Shown: positions 1-10,659, counted from the stretch's first letter. The stretch is DNA of 64,000 bases from Candidatus Aalborgicola lynettensis (GCA_016719405.1 JADJZE010000021.1:496001-560000); one strand, 5' to 3'. Notes: generated by a model not told the origin, from the letters alone. Numbers and translations are program-made.

Positions 1-446
1 GTGGTGATAGCCTGGGTGATGCCAGCACTGTTTTGCGCGGCCGTCGCGCCGCCCACAGCAAGGTTGTTGGTCGCCTGCTGTCCGGACAGCATCCACTGCA
101 TGGGGGTGCTGTGCACCAGGCGCAGCACAGCTTTTTCGCCACTTTGCACACGCACCTGCTGGACCGGCACCCCACCGTCAGCGGGCAGGGTACTGACCAC
201 GTAAGCAGCGGGGGCACTGGCTTCGCCTGCGCCTTGTTGCGGTGCGGCGCGTTCGCGCAGTTCCACCACCAGGTCGCGAGCCGCGGATTCGGGCTTGGGC
301 GGGCGGGTGGCCGCAGGAACTTTGGGGGCGGCGGCCTTGGCCCCTGCAGGGGGCGGCGTTGTGGCAAGGGGCTGTGCACCGCCGATGGCAGGCACCAGGG
401 CCAACACGGACGCCCCCAAAAACCGGCGGCAAATAGGGATGCGCAT
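1..446 (-). CDS. Secreted protein of unknown function (3' part beyond window edge)
   Basis: The reading frame opens with ATG at 446 and runs without a stop off the left edge, so only the first 148 residues are visible. Residues 1-24 form a signal peptide (arginines near the start, a hydrophobic stretch, then an AxGGA-Q cleavage-like site), so the product is probably periplasmic or outer-membrane. A proline/alanine-rich linker (about 25-50) precedes a more ordered part. It starts 12 bases after the coiled-coil gene on the same strand and so is probably the third gene of that transcript. I do not recognise the family. Confidence 0.6.
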   Translation of the reverse strand, partial: MRIPICRRFLGASVLALVPAIGGAQPLATTPPPAGAKAAAPKVPAATRPPKPESAARDLVVELRERAAPQQGAGEASAPAAYVVSTLPADGGVPVQQVRVQSGEKAVLRLVHSTPMQWMLSGQQATNNLAVGGATAAQNSAGITQAIT

Positions 447-458
447 GCCTACCCCTCT

Positions 459-1403
459 TTAGCCCGGTGCGGGCTCTGCAGCAGCCTCGCCACCCGACGG
501 GGTGGCGGGGAGTGGTGCCTGTGGTGTGCTGTCACCCGCGTCGAGCTTGAGGAACCGGTCTTCGATGAAATTTTTCTCAGTCTGGTTGCGCTGGTAGGCC
601 TGCTCAAGCTGGTCGATACGGGCCATAAGCGCTTTCTCGCGCGCCGCCAGCACGTCGATCTGGTCTTGCTGGCCCTGGATCAAACCCGACTGGTCCACAC
701 CGTCCGAGAATTTTTGCGAGGCAATCTGGGCCCGAATTTCATCAAGCTGGAAGGCATTTTCTTCGGCGTGGCGCTCCGCCGCCTTGGTGCGTTCGCGGGC
801 TTTTTCAAGCTGCTCTTCCAACTCCTGGGTGCGCTGCAAAAGGTCGTCAAGAATACTTTGCTTGACACCTTTGACCTCCTTGATTTCTTCACGCAGGTCT
901 TTGATGACGTGCGCGGCGTCGTTCAGGCGGTAACGCGTCTGGTCAATTTCGTCTTGCAGCTGGTGGTTTTTGCTCAGGGCGGCTTCCAGCTCCGCGTGCA
1001 ATTTGGCGCGCTGCTCTTCCGGATTGGGTGCATACAGTGCGGCACCTTCTTTGTCGTCTGTACCCGGCCCGGTTTCTGACTTTTCGGCCGCTGTTTTGGC
1101 CAACACGGGTTTGAGACGGTCAATCAGGGTTTTGAGCTGAAACGATAACTCGGTCACGGCGCGCCCGGCCGAGCTTTCGCGTGAATCGAGAATGTCGTTG
1201 GTGCGCTCCATCTCCGAAAAAGCGCGCCGCACCACCACCTTGATGTGGCTGCCGGCCTCAATGACCTGGCTGGCCGCATTTTGCAGACTGATCTGGCTGC
1301 GCTCGGTGGCATCCAGGATGCGCATCAAGGCGTAGGCAACACCCACCATGAACAGCAGGTTGCAAAAGAACACAAACGCAAAAGCAGCATTGAGCAGGGT
1401 CAT
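459..1403 (-). CDS. Membrane-anchored coiled-coil protein, unknown function
   Basis: This 314-residue protein has one N-terminal membrane helix (about residues 5-27). A long charged region rich in Glu, Lys, Gln and Arg (about 130-290) is predicted by eye to be coiled coil. The C-terminus is proline/alanine rich. The start codon overlaps the stop of the upstream response-regulator gene by four bases (ATGA), so the two are translationally coupled and probably act together. No enzymatic motif is visible. A scaffold or sensor role at the inner membrane is inference only. Confidence 0.7.
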   Translation of the reverse strand: MTLLNAAFAFVFFCNLLFMVGVAYALMRILDATERSQISLQNAASQVIEAGSHIKVVVRRAFSEMERTNDILDSRESSAGRAVTELSFQLKTLIDRLKPVLAKTAAEKSETGPGTDDKEGAALYAPNPEEQRAKLHAELEAALSKNHQLQDEIDQTRYRLNDAAHVIKDLREEIKEVKGVKQSILDDLLQRTQELEEQLEKARERTKAAERHAEENAFQLDEIRAQIASQKFSDGVDQSGLIQGQQDQIDVLAAREKALMARIDQLEQAYQRNQTEKNFIEDRFLKLDAGDSTPQAPLPATPSGGEAAAEPAPG

Positions 1404-2428
1404 GTGGTCACCAGGAAAAAGGCCATACGCCCTTCGCCGTAGCCGGGAATGACCACCCGATAGTCCGAGCGCCGGTCGGTTTGGGTCAAAATTTCCATGA
1501 GCTTGGCAAAATTGCTCTTGACCATGCTGGAGCGCACCAGCGACACGGTGGCACCGGCGTGGCCGGAGGTTTCGGTCAGGCTGCGTGCAATGGCGTGCAA
1601 AAACGCGGTGGCGTGCTCCAGCATGGCACCCGAAGGTTGACCGGCATCCATGGCTGCACGCACTTCAGGCGGGCCTTTGCGTGCCGCACCGCCACCCACC
1701 ATGCACACGGCGCTGGCATCAAGCACGGCCACCGCATAGGCGCCCTTGACGGCCGAACAGCCATACAAGCCGAGCAGGTTGTTGGCTGTCAGTCGGTCCT
1801 GGGTCAGTTTGTCGCCGACAACCAGGCGAAACGGCAAGTTGCCCAACAGCCCCTGCAATTGGTGGTGCAGGGCGGCTTCCCAAACCGGCCCGGTCTCGAC
1901 CTTGGCGGGTACAGGGGGTGGCGCGGGTTCGGCTGGCGCCTGCACGGCTGCAGGGGCTTCGGGTAATGGGGTCGGCTCGGGTATGGCCGGTGCTGGCGCG
2001 GGGTCTGCGGCGACTGGCGGATGCACCGGCTTGGCCAGGTCCTTGACCGAGGCCATCACCACCTCTGCCAGTTCCTTGTCGTCAAACGGCTTGTGCAAAA
2101 TAAACAGGGCGCCATTGCTGATGGCCTGATCGAGCAGGGCGGGGTTTTTTTCGGTGGTGACAAACCCTACACGCACTTTGCTGTGCCCCAGTTGGCGCAG
2201 GGCCTGCACCAACTCCAACCCCGACACCTTGGGCATGTGCCAGTCGGTGATGATGAGGTCGGGCACAAATTTTTCGATGATGTCGAGCGCCTGTTCGCCG
2301 TCCAGTGCCGTTTTGATCTCTAGGGGCTCATAGCCGCATTGAATGACCGCGCGCCGGATGATGGCCTGAATCGCGCGACTGTCGTCAACGATCAAAAATT
2401 TCAGAGGTGCAGACAAGGCAATCGTCAT
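1400..2428 (-). CDS. CheY-like response regulator with C-terminal output domain
   Basis: Residues 10-130 form a receiver domain: the acidic pair is at 15-16 (IVDDS), the phospho-accepting aspartate is at about 62 (ITDWHMP), the conserved Thr lies in the FVTTEK segment, and the Lys is in LHKPFDD. A proline/alanine-rich linker (about 135-180) leads to a roughly 150-residue C-terminal domain that may be CheX/CheC-like, but I cannot assign it with certainty. There is no DNA-binding domain, so output is probably by protein contact. It is the first gene of a coupled minus-strand cluster with the coiled-coil membrane protein. Confidence 0.8.
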   Translation of the reverse strand: MTIALSAPLKFLIVDDSRAIQAIIRRAVIQCGYEPLEIKTALDGEQALDIIEKFVPDLIITDWHMPKVSGLELVQALRQLGHSKVRVGFVTTEKNPALLDQAISNGALFILHKPFDDKELAEVVMASVKDLAKPVHPPVAADPAPAPAIPEPTPLPEAPAAVQAPAEPAPPPVPAKVETGPVWEAALHHQLQGLLGNLPFRLVVGDKLTQDRLTANNLLGLYGCSAVKGAYAVAVLDASAVCMVGGGAARKGPPEVRAAMDAGQPSGAMLEHATAFLHAIARSLTETSGHAGATVSLVRSSMVKSNFAKLMEILTQTDRRSDYRVVIPGYGEGRMAFFLVTT

Positions 2429-2684
2429 GGCGGTCAGATACCCATTTCACAGCTGGTGAGCAAGCTTATCGTATACCACGGACGCGTGTCTATTGGCAAG
2501 AAAACAACCGGTAAACCGGCTGTTGTGTCATGGCGTACGGGCATAATTGCCGCAGCCCAGCGCAAGCCGCGGGGCCCCAACTACCCCCTTACTGCAGGCA
2601 CTGACATTGCGGTTTATGCCCAATTGACCATTGGCCACAGCCCCTTTACAGTGCCCCACTCACCCTACACGAAAGCTACCCTCC

Positions 2685-4070
2685 ATGAGCAAGTTGTCCT
2701 TACTCGACTTCGGTTTTTTTGTTGCCGAAACCGAAGCCAGTCCCAAGCATGTAGGCGGACTCCTCATCTGCAAACGCCCGGCCAGATCGTCGCCCGGGTA
2801 TGCCAAAAGTCTGTACCAGGAATACCTTGGCTTCACCGACGTCAAGGCACCGTTCAACAAGTGCATCCACCTCTCGCTCACCGCCTACCCGCGCTGGAAG
2901 ACGGTGACGGTCGATGTGTCCAAGCACATCTTCTTCCACACCCTGGACAAAAACAAAAACGACCGCCAGGGTTTGTATGAGCTTGTCTCCGAATTGCACA
3001 CCCCCATGCTGGACCGAAGCCGCCCACTGTGGGAAATGCACGTCATTGACGGCCTGGCCGACGGCCGTTTTGCCATGTACTACAAAATGCACCACGCCTA
3101 CGCCGACGGCGTGACGATGAGCAGCTGGATGACCGACAGTTTTTCTGCCAGCGCGGACGACCTGGAGTTGCTGCCGATCTGGACACTCTCGCGCACGCGG
3201 CGCGAACGCAAGCGTGCCCAGCTCAATCAGGAATTGCTGGCCGCCATCTGGAAAGACGTGGTGGGTGGCAGCCGCCGCTTTTTTGGTGTGGGCCGTTTGG
3301 CCACCATGCTGTTTCTGGAAAGCATCAAACTCACCAAAAATGCCATCGCGCTACCGTTTGTCTCCAGCGCCAAAACCCCCTTGACGGGCCAGGTGACGGC
3401 AGGGCGCCAGTTTGCTACCGCTGCAGTGTCGATGGAGCGCGTCAACAAAATTCGCACCCGCACCCGCTCCACACTCAACCACGTGGCACTGACCTGTCTG
3501 GACGGTGCGCTGCGCAGTTACCTCAATGACTTGGGTATCGAGCTGAACCGCCCCATCACCATCCAGATGCCGGTTAATTTGCGCAAGTCGGGCGAAAACA
3601 GCTTGGGCAACAAGATTGGCATTATTCAGGTGGAACTGTCCGCCCCCACAGACGATCCGTATGTGCGCCTGCGCAACATCGGTTATTCACTGCGCAACGT
3701 GCGCACCATGGTCGACAGCGTGGCACCGGAGGCCATTGAGTCCTACACACTGATCACCAATCTGGTGGCGCAAATTGCCGAAACGCTGCGCCTGAGCAAC
3801 CACATGCCCCCGATGGGCAACACCCTGGTCTCCAATGTGCCGGGGCCCAAAGACCATCTGTACATCAAAGGTGCCTGCCTGGAAGAGATGCACCCCATCA
3901 GCACCTTGCCCCCAAGCAACCTGCTCAACATCACGCTGTTCAGCTACGCGGGTGAGCTGTACTTTGGCATGATCGCCACCGACGAATTGCCGCACCTGGA
4001 CCAGTTGGCCCACTATATTGGCGTGGCGTTTTCCGAGCTGGAAGACACCGTGTTGCACAACAAAGGCTAA
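2685..4070 (+). CDS. WS/DGAT-family O-acyltransferase (wax ester synthase/diacylglycerol acyltransferase-like)
   Basis: The 461-residue product carries the family's catalytic HHxxxDG motif as HHAYADG at residues 136-142. It also has the usual N-terminal block ending in PLWEMHVIDGL and a C-terminal block with SNVPGP. Such enzymes transfer acyl groups from acyl-CoA to long-chain alcohols or diacylglycerol to make storage lipid at the membrane. The ATG at 2685 is preferred over upstream in-frame starts because homology begins with the LSxLDxxF motif. It is a single gene whose stop overlaps, tail to tail, the stop of ybeY. The substrate is not determined by sequence. Confidence 0.9.
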   Translation: MSKLSLLDFGFFVAETEASPKHVGGLLICKRPARSSPGYAKSLYQEYLGFTDVKAPFNKCIHLSLTAYPRWKTVTVDVSKHIFFHTLDKNKNDRQGLYELVSELHTPMLDRSRPLWEMHVIDGLADGRFAMYYKMHHAYADGVTMSSWMTDSFSASADDLELLPIWTLSRTRRERKRAQLNQELLAAIWKDVVGGSRRFFGVGRLATMLFLESIKLTKNAIALPFVSSAKTPLTGQVTAGRQFATAAVSMERVNKIRTRTRSTLNHVALTCLDGALRSYLNDLGIELNRPITIQMPVNLRKSGENSLGNKIGIIQVELSAPTDDPYVRLRNIGYSLRNVRTMVDSVAPEAIESYTLITNLVAQIAETLRLSNHMPPMGNTLVSNVPGPKDHLYIKGACLEEMHPISTLPPSNLLNITLFSYAGELYFGMIATDELPHLDQLAHYIGVAFSELEDTVLHNKG

Positions 4071-4516
4071 TAGGGATTGGGCAGCCCCAGGCCGGCGAGG
4101 ATTTCAACCTCGCGGGCTTCCATGGCCCGCGCGTCAGCGTCGGAGGTTTCGTGGTCCCAGCCCTGGGCATGCAGGGTGCCATGCACAATCAGATGGGCGT
4201 AGTGGGCTGCCAACGTCTTTCGCTGTTCTTTCGCTTCCTGGGCCACCACTGGCGCGCACAACACCAGGTCGGCGGTGACGACCGGCTCATGGGTGTAGTC
4301 AAAAGTCAGTACGTTGGTGGCGTAGTCTTTTTTGCGGTAGTCGCGGTTCAGGCATTGCCCTTCCTCACGGTCGACAATGCGCACCGTGATTTCGCCATCA
4401 CACGCCAAGGCGTGGCGTATCCAGCGGGCAACGGCGTGGCGCGACAGGGCGGCGCGGTGTACGGTCGCATCGGCCAGTGTGCCAAATTGCAGGGATAAAG
4501 ACAGCGCAGGCAGCAT
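4067..4516 (-). CDS. ybeY: Endoribonuclease YbeY (16S rRNA maturation)
   Basis: The 149-residue protein has the family's zinc-binding motif HGTLHAQGWDH, with histidines at 112, 116 and 122, and the central TNVLTFDY block. YbeY is a single-strand endoribonuclease involved in 16S rRNA 3'-end maturation and ribosome quality control. It follows phoH (ybeZ) with a 25-base gap, the arrangement normal for this pair. Its last codons overlap the 3' end of the convergent acyltransferase gene. Confidence 0.95.
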   Translation of the reverse strand: MLPALSLSLQFGTLADATVHRAALSRHAVARWIRHALACDGEITVRIVDREEGQCLNRDYRKKDYATNVLTFDYTHEPVVTADLVLCAPVVAQEAKEQRKTLAAHYAHLIVHGTLHAQGWDHETSDADARAMEAREVEILAGLGLPNPY

Positions 4517-4541
4517 GGGGCGTTCCGTGGGTGGGTGTCAC

Positions 4542-5576
<1,035 letters not shown>

Positions 5577-5606
5577 GCTGATAATCCCGCAATGGCCGGT
5601 GAAGAC

Positions 5607-5660
5607 CTCCATGATAGGCAACAAACCGCGATTCACCCAAAGGCACTCCATGATAGGCAA
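5607..5660 (+). repeat. 15-bp direct repeat containing the ruvA start codon
   Basis: The 15 bases ctccatgataggcaa occur exactly at 5607-5621 and 5646-5660. Each holds an ATG reading MIG, the second being the ruvA start, and the two ATGs are in the same frame. The first ATG also lies between the divergent phoH and ruvA starts. This looks like a small tandem duplication of the ruvA translation start. Confidence 0.75.
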
Positions 5661-6222
5661 ACTAACCGGTACGTTGAGCGACAAGAATCCACCCCAGGTG
5701 GTAATCGACTGCGGCGGCGTGGGTTACGAGGTGCAGGTACCCATGAGCACCTTTTACAACCTGCCCGCCAGCGGTGAAAAGGTGGCTTTGCTGACCCACT
5801 TTGTGGTGCGCGAAGATGCACAAATCTTGTACGGTTTTGCCACTGCAACCGAACGCGAGACGTTTCGCGAGTTGATCAAAATTTCCGGAGTGGGCCCACG
5901 CACGGCACTGGCAATACTGTCGGGTCTGAGTGTGGGTGAATTGTCCCATGCGGTCACTCAGCAAGAAGCGGGCCGCTTGGTCAAAATTCCCGGCATCGGC
6001 AAAAAAACGGCCGATCGGCTGCTACTGGAACTTAAAGGAAAGCTGGGCCCCGATTTGGGCGCTGCAAGTACGGTGGTGGACGATGCACAGGCCGACATTT
6101 TGCAGGCGCTGCTGGCGCTGGGCTACAGCGACAAGGAAGCGGCGTTGGCGCTCAAAGCACTGCCGAAAGACGTGGGGGTGAGTGAAGGAATCAAGCTGGC
6201 ACTCAGGGCACTGGCCAAGTAG
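5650..6222 (+). CDS. ruvA: Holliday junction branch migration protein RuvA
   Basis: The 190-residue product is standard RuvA. It has an OB-fold N-terminus starting MIGKLTGTL, two helix-hairpin-helix motifs (SGVGPRTAL and PGIGKKTADRL), and a C-terminal domain III that contacts RuvB. RuvA binds four-way junctions as a tetramer and directs RuvB. No ruvB or ruvC is adjacent. The gene is divergent from phoH. Confidence 0.96.
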   Translation: MIGKLTGTLSDKNPPQVVIDCGGVGYEVQVPMSTFYNLPASGEKVALLTHFVVREDAQILYGFATATERETFRELIKISGVGPRTALAILSGLSVGELSHAVTQQEAGRLVKIPGIGKKTADRLLLELKGKLGPDLGAASTVVDDAQADILQALLALGYSDKEAALALKALPKDVGVSEGIKLALRALAK

Positions 6223-6252
6223 CACAGCGAAAGCTAAAACTGGGGGGAGGGA

Positions 6253-6275
6253 AGAGAGAGAGAGAGAGAGAGAGA
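6253..6275 (+). repeat. (AG)11 dinucleotide microsatellite
   Basis: An uninterrupted AG run of about 23 bases lies 30 bases after the ruvA stop, between ruvA and the DUF2147 gene. It is not in a gene. Long dinucleotide runs are uncommon in bacterial chromosomes and prone to slippage. Confidence 0.9.
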
Positions 6276-6341
6276 CCGGGAGCAACCAAAAGGCAACCGG
6301 ATACCAAGCGCGTGGTAAACCGGTTATCTGATTGGCAATCT

Positions 6342-6380
6342 AAAAAAGCTGTCGCCCACAGCCCGGGCCACAGGCGACAG
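6342..6380 (-). terminator. Rho-independent terminator of the DUF2147 gene
   Basis: An 8-bp stem (ctgtcgcc/ggcgacag, 6349-6380) encloses a second GC-rich inverted stretch. On the minus strand it is followed directly by TTTTTTAG. It lies about 45 bases after the DUF2147 stop. Confidence 0.8.
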
Positions 6381-6423
6381 TAAGTGCTTGACTTAGATTG
6401 CCTTATTTTTCTTCAGATTCGAA

Positions 6424-6864
6424 TTAATCTGCACGAACCCAAGTTTGGCTACGGCCAACCAGGGACACGCCGATGAAGCCGCGCATTTCCAGCTTCTTGC
6501 CGCTTTCGTCGAGGGTCAGCTTGCTGCTGTAGGTTTTGCCGTTTTCTGGGTCAACGATCTTGCCGTTTTCGTACTCTTCTTCGCTCTCTTGGCGCAGGCC
6601 GGACAAAATGGTCATGCCGATGACGGGCTTGCCCTTCAGATCACCTTCGCACTTGTCGCACTTGGGGTTCTGGTCTTGGTCAGGTGTACGGAACAATTTT
6701 TCGATTGTGCCCTTGTACTCACCGTTCACGTTGGTGATACGAACGAGGGAACGAACTTTACCGGTGTTGTCGTCAATGGTTTTCCACAGACCAACGGGGG
6801 TGGCAGCGAAAGCACTTGCGGAAGCCAGGGCAGCAGCAGCTGCAACAATGAGAAGGCGTTTCAT
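6424..6864 (-). CDS. DUF2147 secreted protein
   Basis: A 146-residue protein with a signal peptide (MKRLLIVAAAAALASASAFA, cleaved before ATPVG) and the DUF2147 pattern: PVGLWKTIDD near the mature N-terminus, a central CDKCEGDLKGKP block and a C-terminal GRSQTWVR. The role is unknown; members are periplasmic. The ATG at 6864 is chosen because it begins the signal peptide. Monocistronic, with a terminator downstream. Confidence 0.85.
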   Translation of the reverse strand: MKRLLIVAAAAALASASAFAATPVGLWKTIDDNTGKVRSLVRITNVNGEYKGTIEKLFRTPDQDQNPKCDKCEGDLKGKPVIGMTILSGLRQESEEEYENGKIVDPENGKTYSSKLTLDESGKKLEMRGFIGVSLVGRSQTWVRAD

Positions 6865-7141
6865 CGGAATAATCCTTTGTTTAGTTAAAGTAGTTGCTGT
6901 CAAGCAGAAGTAAAAATACCGAACCCGAAAATTCGAGCGGGGTCAGGGTAAAACCTTTCACCGTTTCGTTCAAGCACTTTCGAATGCAGTGCCTGTATCG
7001 TAAGGGGCATATGCCGGTTCGCGGCTGACCTACAGTGCCAACTTGTTGGCTTTCTGAGCCAACCCAGAGGCCTTGCACCGCGTTTGTTGAAAATAGCAGG
7101 GCAACGACGGTGAATGACTCCACTTCAGCCGGAAAAACGGC

Positions 7142-8629
7142 TCAACCGTGGCGCGCACGCGCCTGCAGCGCGAAGTCAATAAAACCATGCTCCACGCTGG
7201 TGGCCACCAACTTGACGCGCACCATCTCGCCCACACGCAAACTCTCATTGCCCTGCACCAATTTACCCTCGGCAGGCGGCGCAAACACGCGCACCCACAC
7301 GCCATCGGTGCCAACGCCCGTCACGAAGGCATCAAAGTACTGGCCCACATGCGACTCCAGCAGCAAGGCCGCCTCGGACTTGCGCATCTGCCGCTCCACC
7401 TTTTGCGCGGCGTCTTCCTGTCGCGTGCAATGGCGTGCCAGCGCATCCAGCTCCGCCGCCGAGTAGGGCGCAGGTTGGCCCGCCAAAGCCGCTTTCAGCA
7501 ATCGCAAGGTAATCAGGTCGGGAAAGCGCCGGTTGGGTGCGGTGGAGTGGGTGTAGTCCTGCACCGCCAGGCCAAAGTGGCCGATGGGCAAGGCGCCCGC
7601 GGCTTCCACCACGTATTCACCGCGGCCCATGAGTTTGACAATCACCAGCGACACATCGGGAAAACGCAAGGGATCTGCCTTGCGGCGTTTGGCCAGAAAA
7701 GCCTCCAGCGCCTTGGGGTCGGGCTCGGGTGGCAACACCTCGCCATACTCCTTGGCCACCCCCACGATGCGCAACCAGCGCTCCGGCGAACGCACCACGC
7801 GGCGCAAGGACAGGCCACCCTGGGCCGCCAGATAACGCGCCGTGCACCCGTTGGTGGCGATCATGACTTCTTCAATCAACTGGCGCGCACGGTTGTGCTC
7901 CTGCTGGCGGATGTCGACCACTTGGTCACCATCGAACACGGCACGCGGCTGAAAGGTTTCAAACTCCAGCGCGCCCTCGGCATGCCGCCGCGCCCGCAGT
8001 TGCTGGGCCACGGCATCTTGCGTGCGCAACTGCGCGTCCATGCCCGGCACGGCCACAGCGGCCGCGGGCAACGCTGCTTTGCCATCCAGCCAGGCACTGA
8101 CGGCGTCATACGCCAGCTGGGCCTGGTTGCGCACCAGAGCCCGGTATACGGTGGAGCCCGCCAGCGTGCCGTCGGCATTAAAGACCATTTCGGTCACCAC
8201 GGCCAGCCGGTCGACATCGGGATTGAGCGAACTCAGATCGGTGGACAAGGGCTCGGGCAACATGGGAAATATGCGAGCCGAGGTGTAGACCGAGGTGGTG
8301 TTGGTGTACGCATGCACATCGATCGGTGAGTCTTTTTCCACCAGTGCGTCCACATCCGCAATGGCGACCCACAGGCGCACCGCACCCTGGTGCAGCACTT
8401 CGCAGGCGGTGAGCTGGTCCAGGTCGCGTGAATCGTCGTTGTCGATGGAACACCACAACAACTGCCGCAGGTCTTGCACCCCGGGCGTTACTGCGTGCAC
8501 AGCGGCGTTGAGGGACTTCAACTGGCGGGCGACCAGCGGCGAAAATTCGGGCTCCAAACCCCGCTGCGCCATTGCCTGAACGGCAATGCGAACGAGGTCT
8601 GCGCGCTGGTGGTGGCGGGTTGCGGACAT
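7142..8629 (-). CDS. RNB-domain 3'-5' exoribonuclease (RNase II/R-like)
   Basis: The 495-residue protein is centred on an RNB catalytic domain with the metal-binding acidic cluster SIDNDDSRDLDQL, the downstream EVMIATNGCTARYL block and HSTAPNRRFPDL near its end. A short S1-like C-terminal part follows. It is shorter than RNase R (about 800 residues) and lacks clear cold-shock domains at the N-terminus, so it belongs to the short RNB group. Expected to degrade single-stranded RNA processively. The 277 bases between it and the DUF2147 gene hold only a weak inverted repeat (about 7036-7050). Confidence 0.88.
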   Translation of the reverse strand: MSATRHHQRADLVRIAVQAMAQRGLEPEFSPLVARQLKSLNAAVHAVTPGVQDLRQLLWCSIDNDDSRDLDQLTACEVLHQGAVRLWVAIADVDALVEKDSPIDVHAYTNTTSVYTSARIFPMLPEPLSTDLSSLNPDVDRLAVVTEMVFNADGTLAGSTVYRALVRNQAQLAYDAVSAWLDGKAALPAAAVAVPGMDAQLRTQDAVAQQLRARRHAEGALEFETFQPRAVFDGDQVVDIRQQEHNRARQLIEEVMIATNGCTARYLAAQGGLSLRRVVRSPERWLRIVGVAKEYGEVLPPEPDPKALEAFLAKRRKADPLRFPDVSLVIVKLMGRGEYVVEAAGALPIGHFGLAVQDYTHSTAPNRRFPDLITLRLLKAALAGQPAPYSAAELDALARHCTRQEDAAQKVERQMRKSEAALLLESHVGQYFDAFVTGVGTDGVWVRVFAPPAEGKLVQGNESLRVGEMVRVKLVATSVEHGFIDFALQARARHG

Positions 8630-8683
8630 GCGGCCACTATAGCGCCACGCCTCCCTCCAGGCGGCGTGGCGATGCGGGCATTT

Positions 8684-9973
8684 CTAGCCAGCCACCATTC
8701 CCAAGGCGCGGGGCAGTGCCAGACTCATCGTGGGCCAGTAAGTCACGGCCACCAAAAAGCCCAGCATGGTCAGCAACCAGGGCCATACGGCAATGGTCAG
8801 CTCGGTGATGCCCATCTTGGTAATGCCCGAGGCCACGTACAGGTTCAAGCCCACCGGCGGGTGGCACATGCCCACCTCCATGTTCACCACCATGATGATG
8901 CCAAAGTGCACCGGGTCGATGCCCAGCTTCATGGCGATGGGAAACAGGATGGGCGCCAGGATGAGCACAATGCTGGACGGCTCCATGAAGTTGCCCGCAA
9001 TCAGCAGCAGCACGTTGGAGATCAGCAAGAAGCCGATCACGCCGATGCCCGTGCCGATCATCTTGTCGGCCATCTGCTGGGGAATGTTTTCGTGCGTGAG
9101 TAAGAACGAGAACAGCACCGCGTTGGTGATGATGTACAGCAGCATGGCGCTCATGTTGGCGCTGGAGAGCAGCACGCGCGGCACATCCTTGAGGCCCATG
9201 TCCTTGTACACAAACACCGCCACCACAAAGGCATACACCGCACTCATGGCCGCTGCCTCGGTGGGCGTGAACAGGCCGGAGTAAATGCCGCCCATCACCA
9301 CCACAATCAGCATCAGGCCCCAGATGGCTTTGCGAAACGACACCCAGCGCGCGCCCCATGTGGCCTTGGGCTGGCAGGGGTAGTTGTTCTTTTTGGCACG
9401 GTACCAGGTGGTCAGACCCAGCAAAAAGGCCAGCACCATGCCCGGCACCACACCGGCCATAAACAGCGCCCCCACGGAGGTGTTGGTGGAGACCGAATAC
9501 ATCACCATCACGATGGACGGCGGGATCAAAATACCCAAGGCACCCGAGGTGGTAATGACCCCGGCACCAAAACCTTTGGGGAAGCCCGCCTTCACCATGG
9601 CCGGCATCAAGATGGAGCCAATCGCCACCACCGTGGCCGGGCTGGAGCCCGACACCGCCGCAAACAAGGCACAGGCCAGCACACCACCCAGGCCCAAACC
9701 ACCATGCCAGTGCCCCACCATGGCGGTAGCAAACGCAATCATGCGCCGCGCTACCCCGCCGTGGGTCAAAAAGTTGCCCGCCAGTATGAAGAACGGAATC
9801 GCCATGATCTCGAACTTCTCAATGCCGGTAAACAGCTTGAGCGCCACCGATTCAATGGGCACCTCGGTCAGGAAGAACAGAAACGACAGAACGGTGAGGC
9901 CCAGGGATATGGAGATGGGCATGCCGGTGAGCATCAGCACCACCAGCAGGCCCAGAATAATCAGGGCGTTCAT
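8684..9973 (-). CDS. dctM: TRAP transporter large permease (DctM)
   Basis: The 429-residue protein is hydrophobic throughout, with about 12 membrane segments and the DctM signature block (GGVARRMIAFA, SGSSPATVVAIGSILMPAM, GILIPPSIVMVMY). It forms the transport channel of a tripartite ATP-independent transporter that takes up organic acids using a sodium or proton gradient. Its start overlaps the stop of dctQ by four bases. It is the last gene of the dctPQM transcript. Confidence 0.95.
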   Translation of the reverse strand: MNALIILGLLVVLMLTGMPISISLGLTVLSFLFFLTEVPIESVALKLFTGIEKFEIMAIPFFILAGNFLTHGGVARRMIAFATAMVGHWHGGLGLGGVLACALFAAVSGSSPATVVAIGSILMPAMVKAGFPKGFGAGVITTSGALGILIPPSIVMVMYSVSTNTSVGALFMAGVVPGMVLAFLLGLTTWYRAKKNNYPCQPKATWGARWVSFRKAIWGLMLIVVVMGGIYSGLFTPTEAAAMSAVYAFVVAVFVYKDMGLKDVPRVLLSSANMSAMLLYIITNAVLFSFLLTHENIPQQMADKMIGTGIGVIGFLLISNVLLLIAGNFMEPSSIVLILAPILFPIAMKLGIDPVHFGIIMVVNMEVGMCHPPVGLNLYVASGITKMGITELTIAVWPWLLTMLGFLVAVTYWPTMSLALPRALGMVAG

Positions 9974-10647
9974 GTGCGGTCTCCCTTGTTCTGCTTGCGG
10001 GGGTGCAGGTTGTCGTCCATGCGGTAGATGCCGTCTTCCCGGCCCACGGCCACACCCTCTTCATCGTCCAGACCATCCACATGGCCATGGTCGTGGCGGG
10101 GCAATTCACCGGTGTGCACAAAGTTGACCGTGACCTGTAAAAAGCGAAAACACATCAGGTACGAACCCAGCGGAATGACGGAATAGATGATCCAGGTGGG
10201 CCATTCCAGATCCGGCGTGGTGGGGCCTTCGGGCAAATCGGCGGGCACCGCACCCATGGCATTCGCCACAAAGTAGTGCATGCCGTTTTCCCATACAAAA
10301 CGCACCCCCAGCGTACCGATGATGCCGGTGAACAAGGCTCCCGCCAGCAGGCCCAGAATCACAAACTTGGCGCGGTGGCTGTCGGACAGGCGGTTGATCA
10401 GCACGTCCACCCCCACGTGGATGCCGGTGCGCACGCCGTAGGCGGCGCCAAACTTGGCCATCCACACAAACATGATGATGCACAGCTCCTGCGCCCAGCC
10501 CATGTTGAGGCCCAGCAGCCAATCCTGCACCACCGGAATGGAATAGCCCGACGCGTAGCGGTGCACCACCGAGGCAAAAATGACCAGGGTGGCCGCCGCC
10601 ATTAGAAAGGAGATCAGCCACTCCTCCAGGTGATCCAGGACTTTCAT
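9970..10647 (-). CDS. dctQ: TRAP transporter small permease (DctQ)
   Basis: The 225-residue protein has four predicted membrane helices and the DctQ pattern (WAQELCIIMFVWMAKFGAAYGVRTGIH in the middle, read in parts). A charged, His/Asp-rich C-terminal tail follows helix 4. It pairs with DctM in the inner membrane. It overlaps dctM by four bases and begins 12 bases after dctP. Confidence 0.93.
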   Translation of the reverse strand: MKVLDHLEEWLISFLMAAATLVIFASVVHRYASGYSIPVVQDWLLGLNMGWAQELCIIMFVWMAKFGAAYGVRTGIHVGVDVLINRLSDSHRAKFVILGLLAGALFTGIIGTLGVRFVWENGMHYFVANAMGAVPADLPEGPTTPDLEWPTWIIYSVIPLGSYLMCFRFLQVTVNFVHTGELPRHDHGHVDGLDDEEGVAVGREDGIYRMDDNLHPRKQNKGDRT

Positions 10648-10659
10648 GCTGCTGCTCGC

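Noticed and set aside
33..1079. 348-residue plus-strand open frame
   Set aside because: It is antisense to the coiled-coil and secreted-protein genes on the minus strand, whose overlap and composition are protein-like. This frame has no domain pattern.
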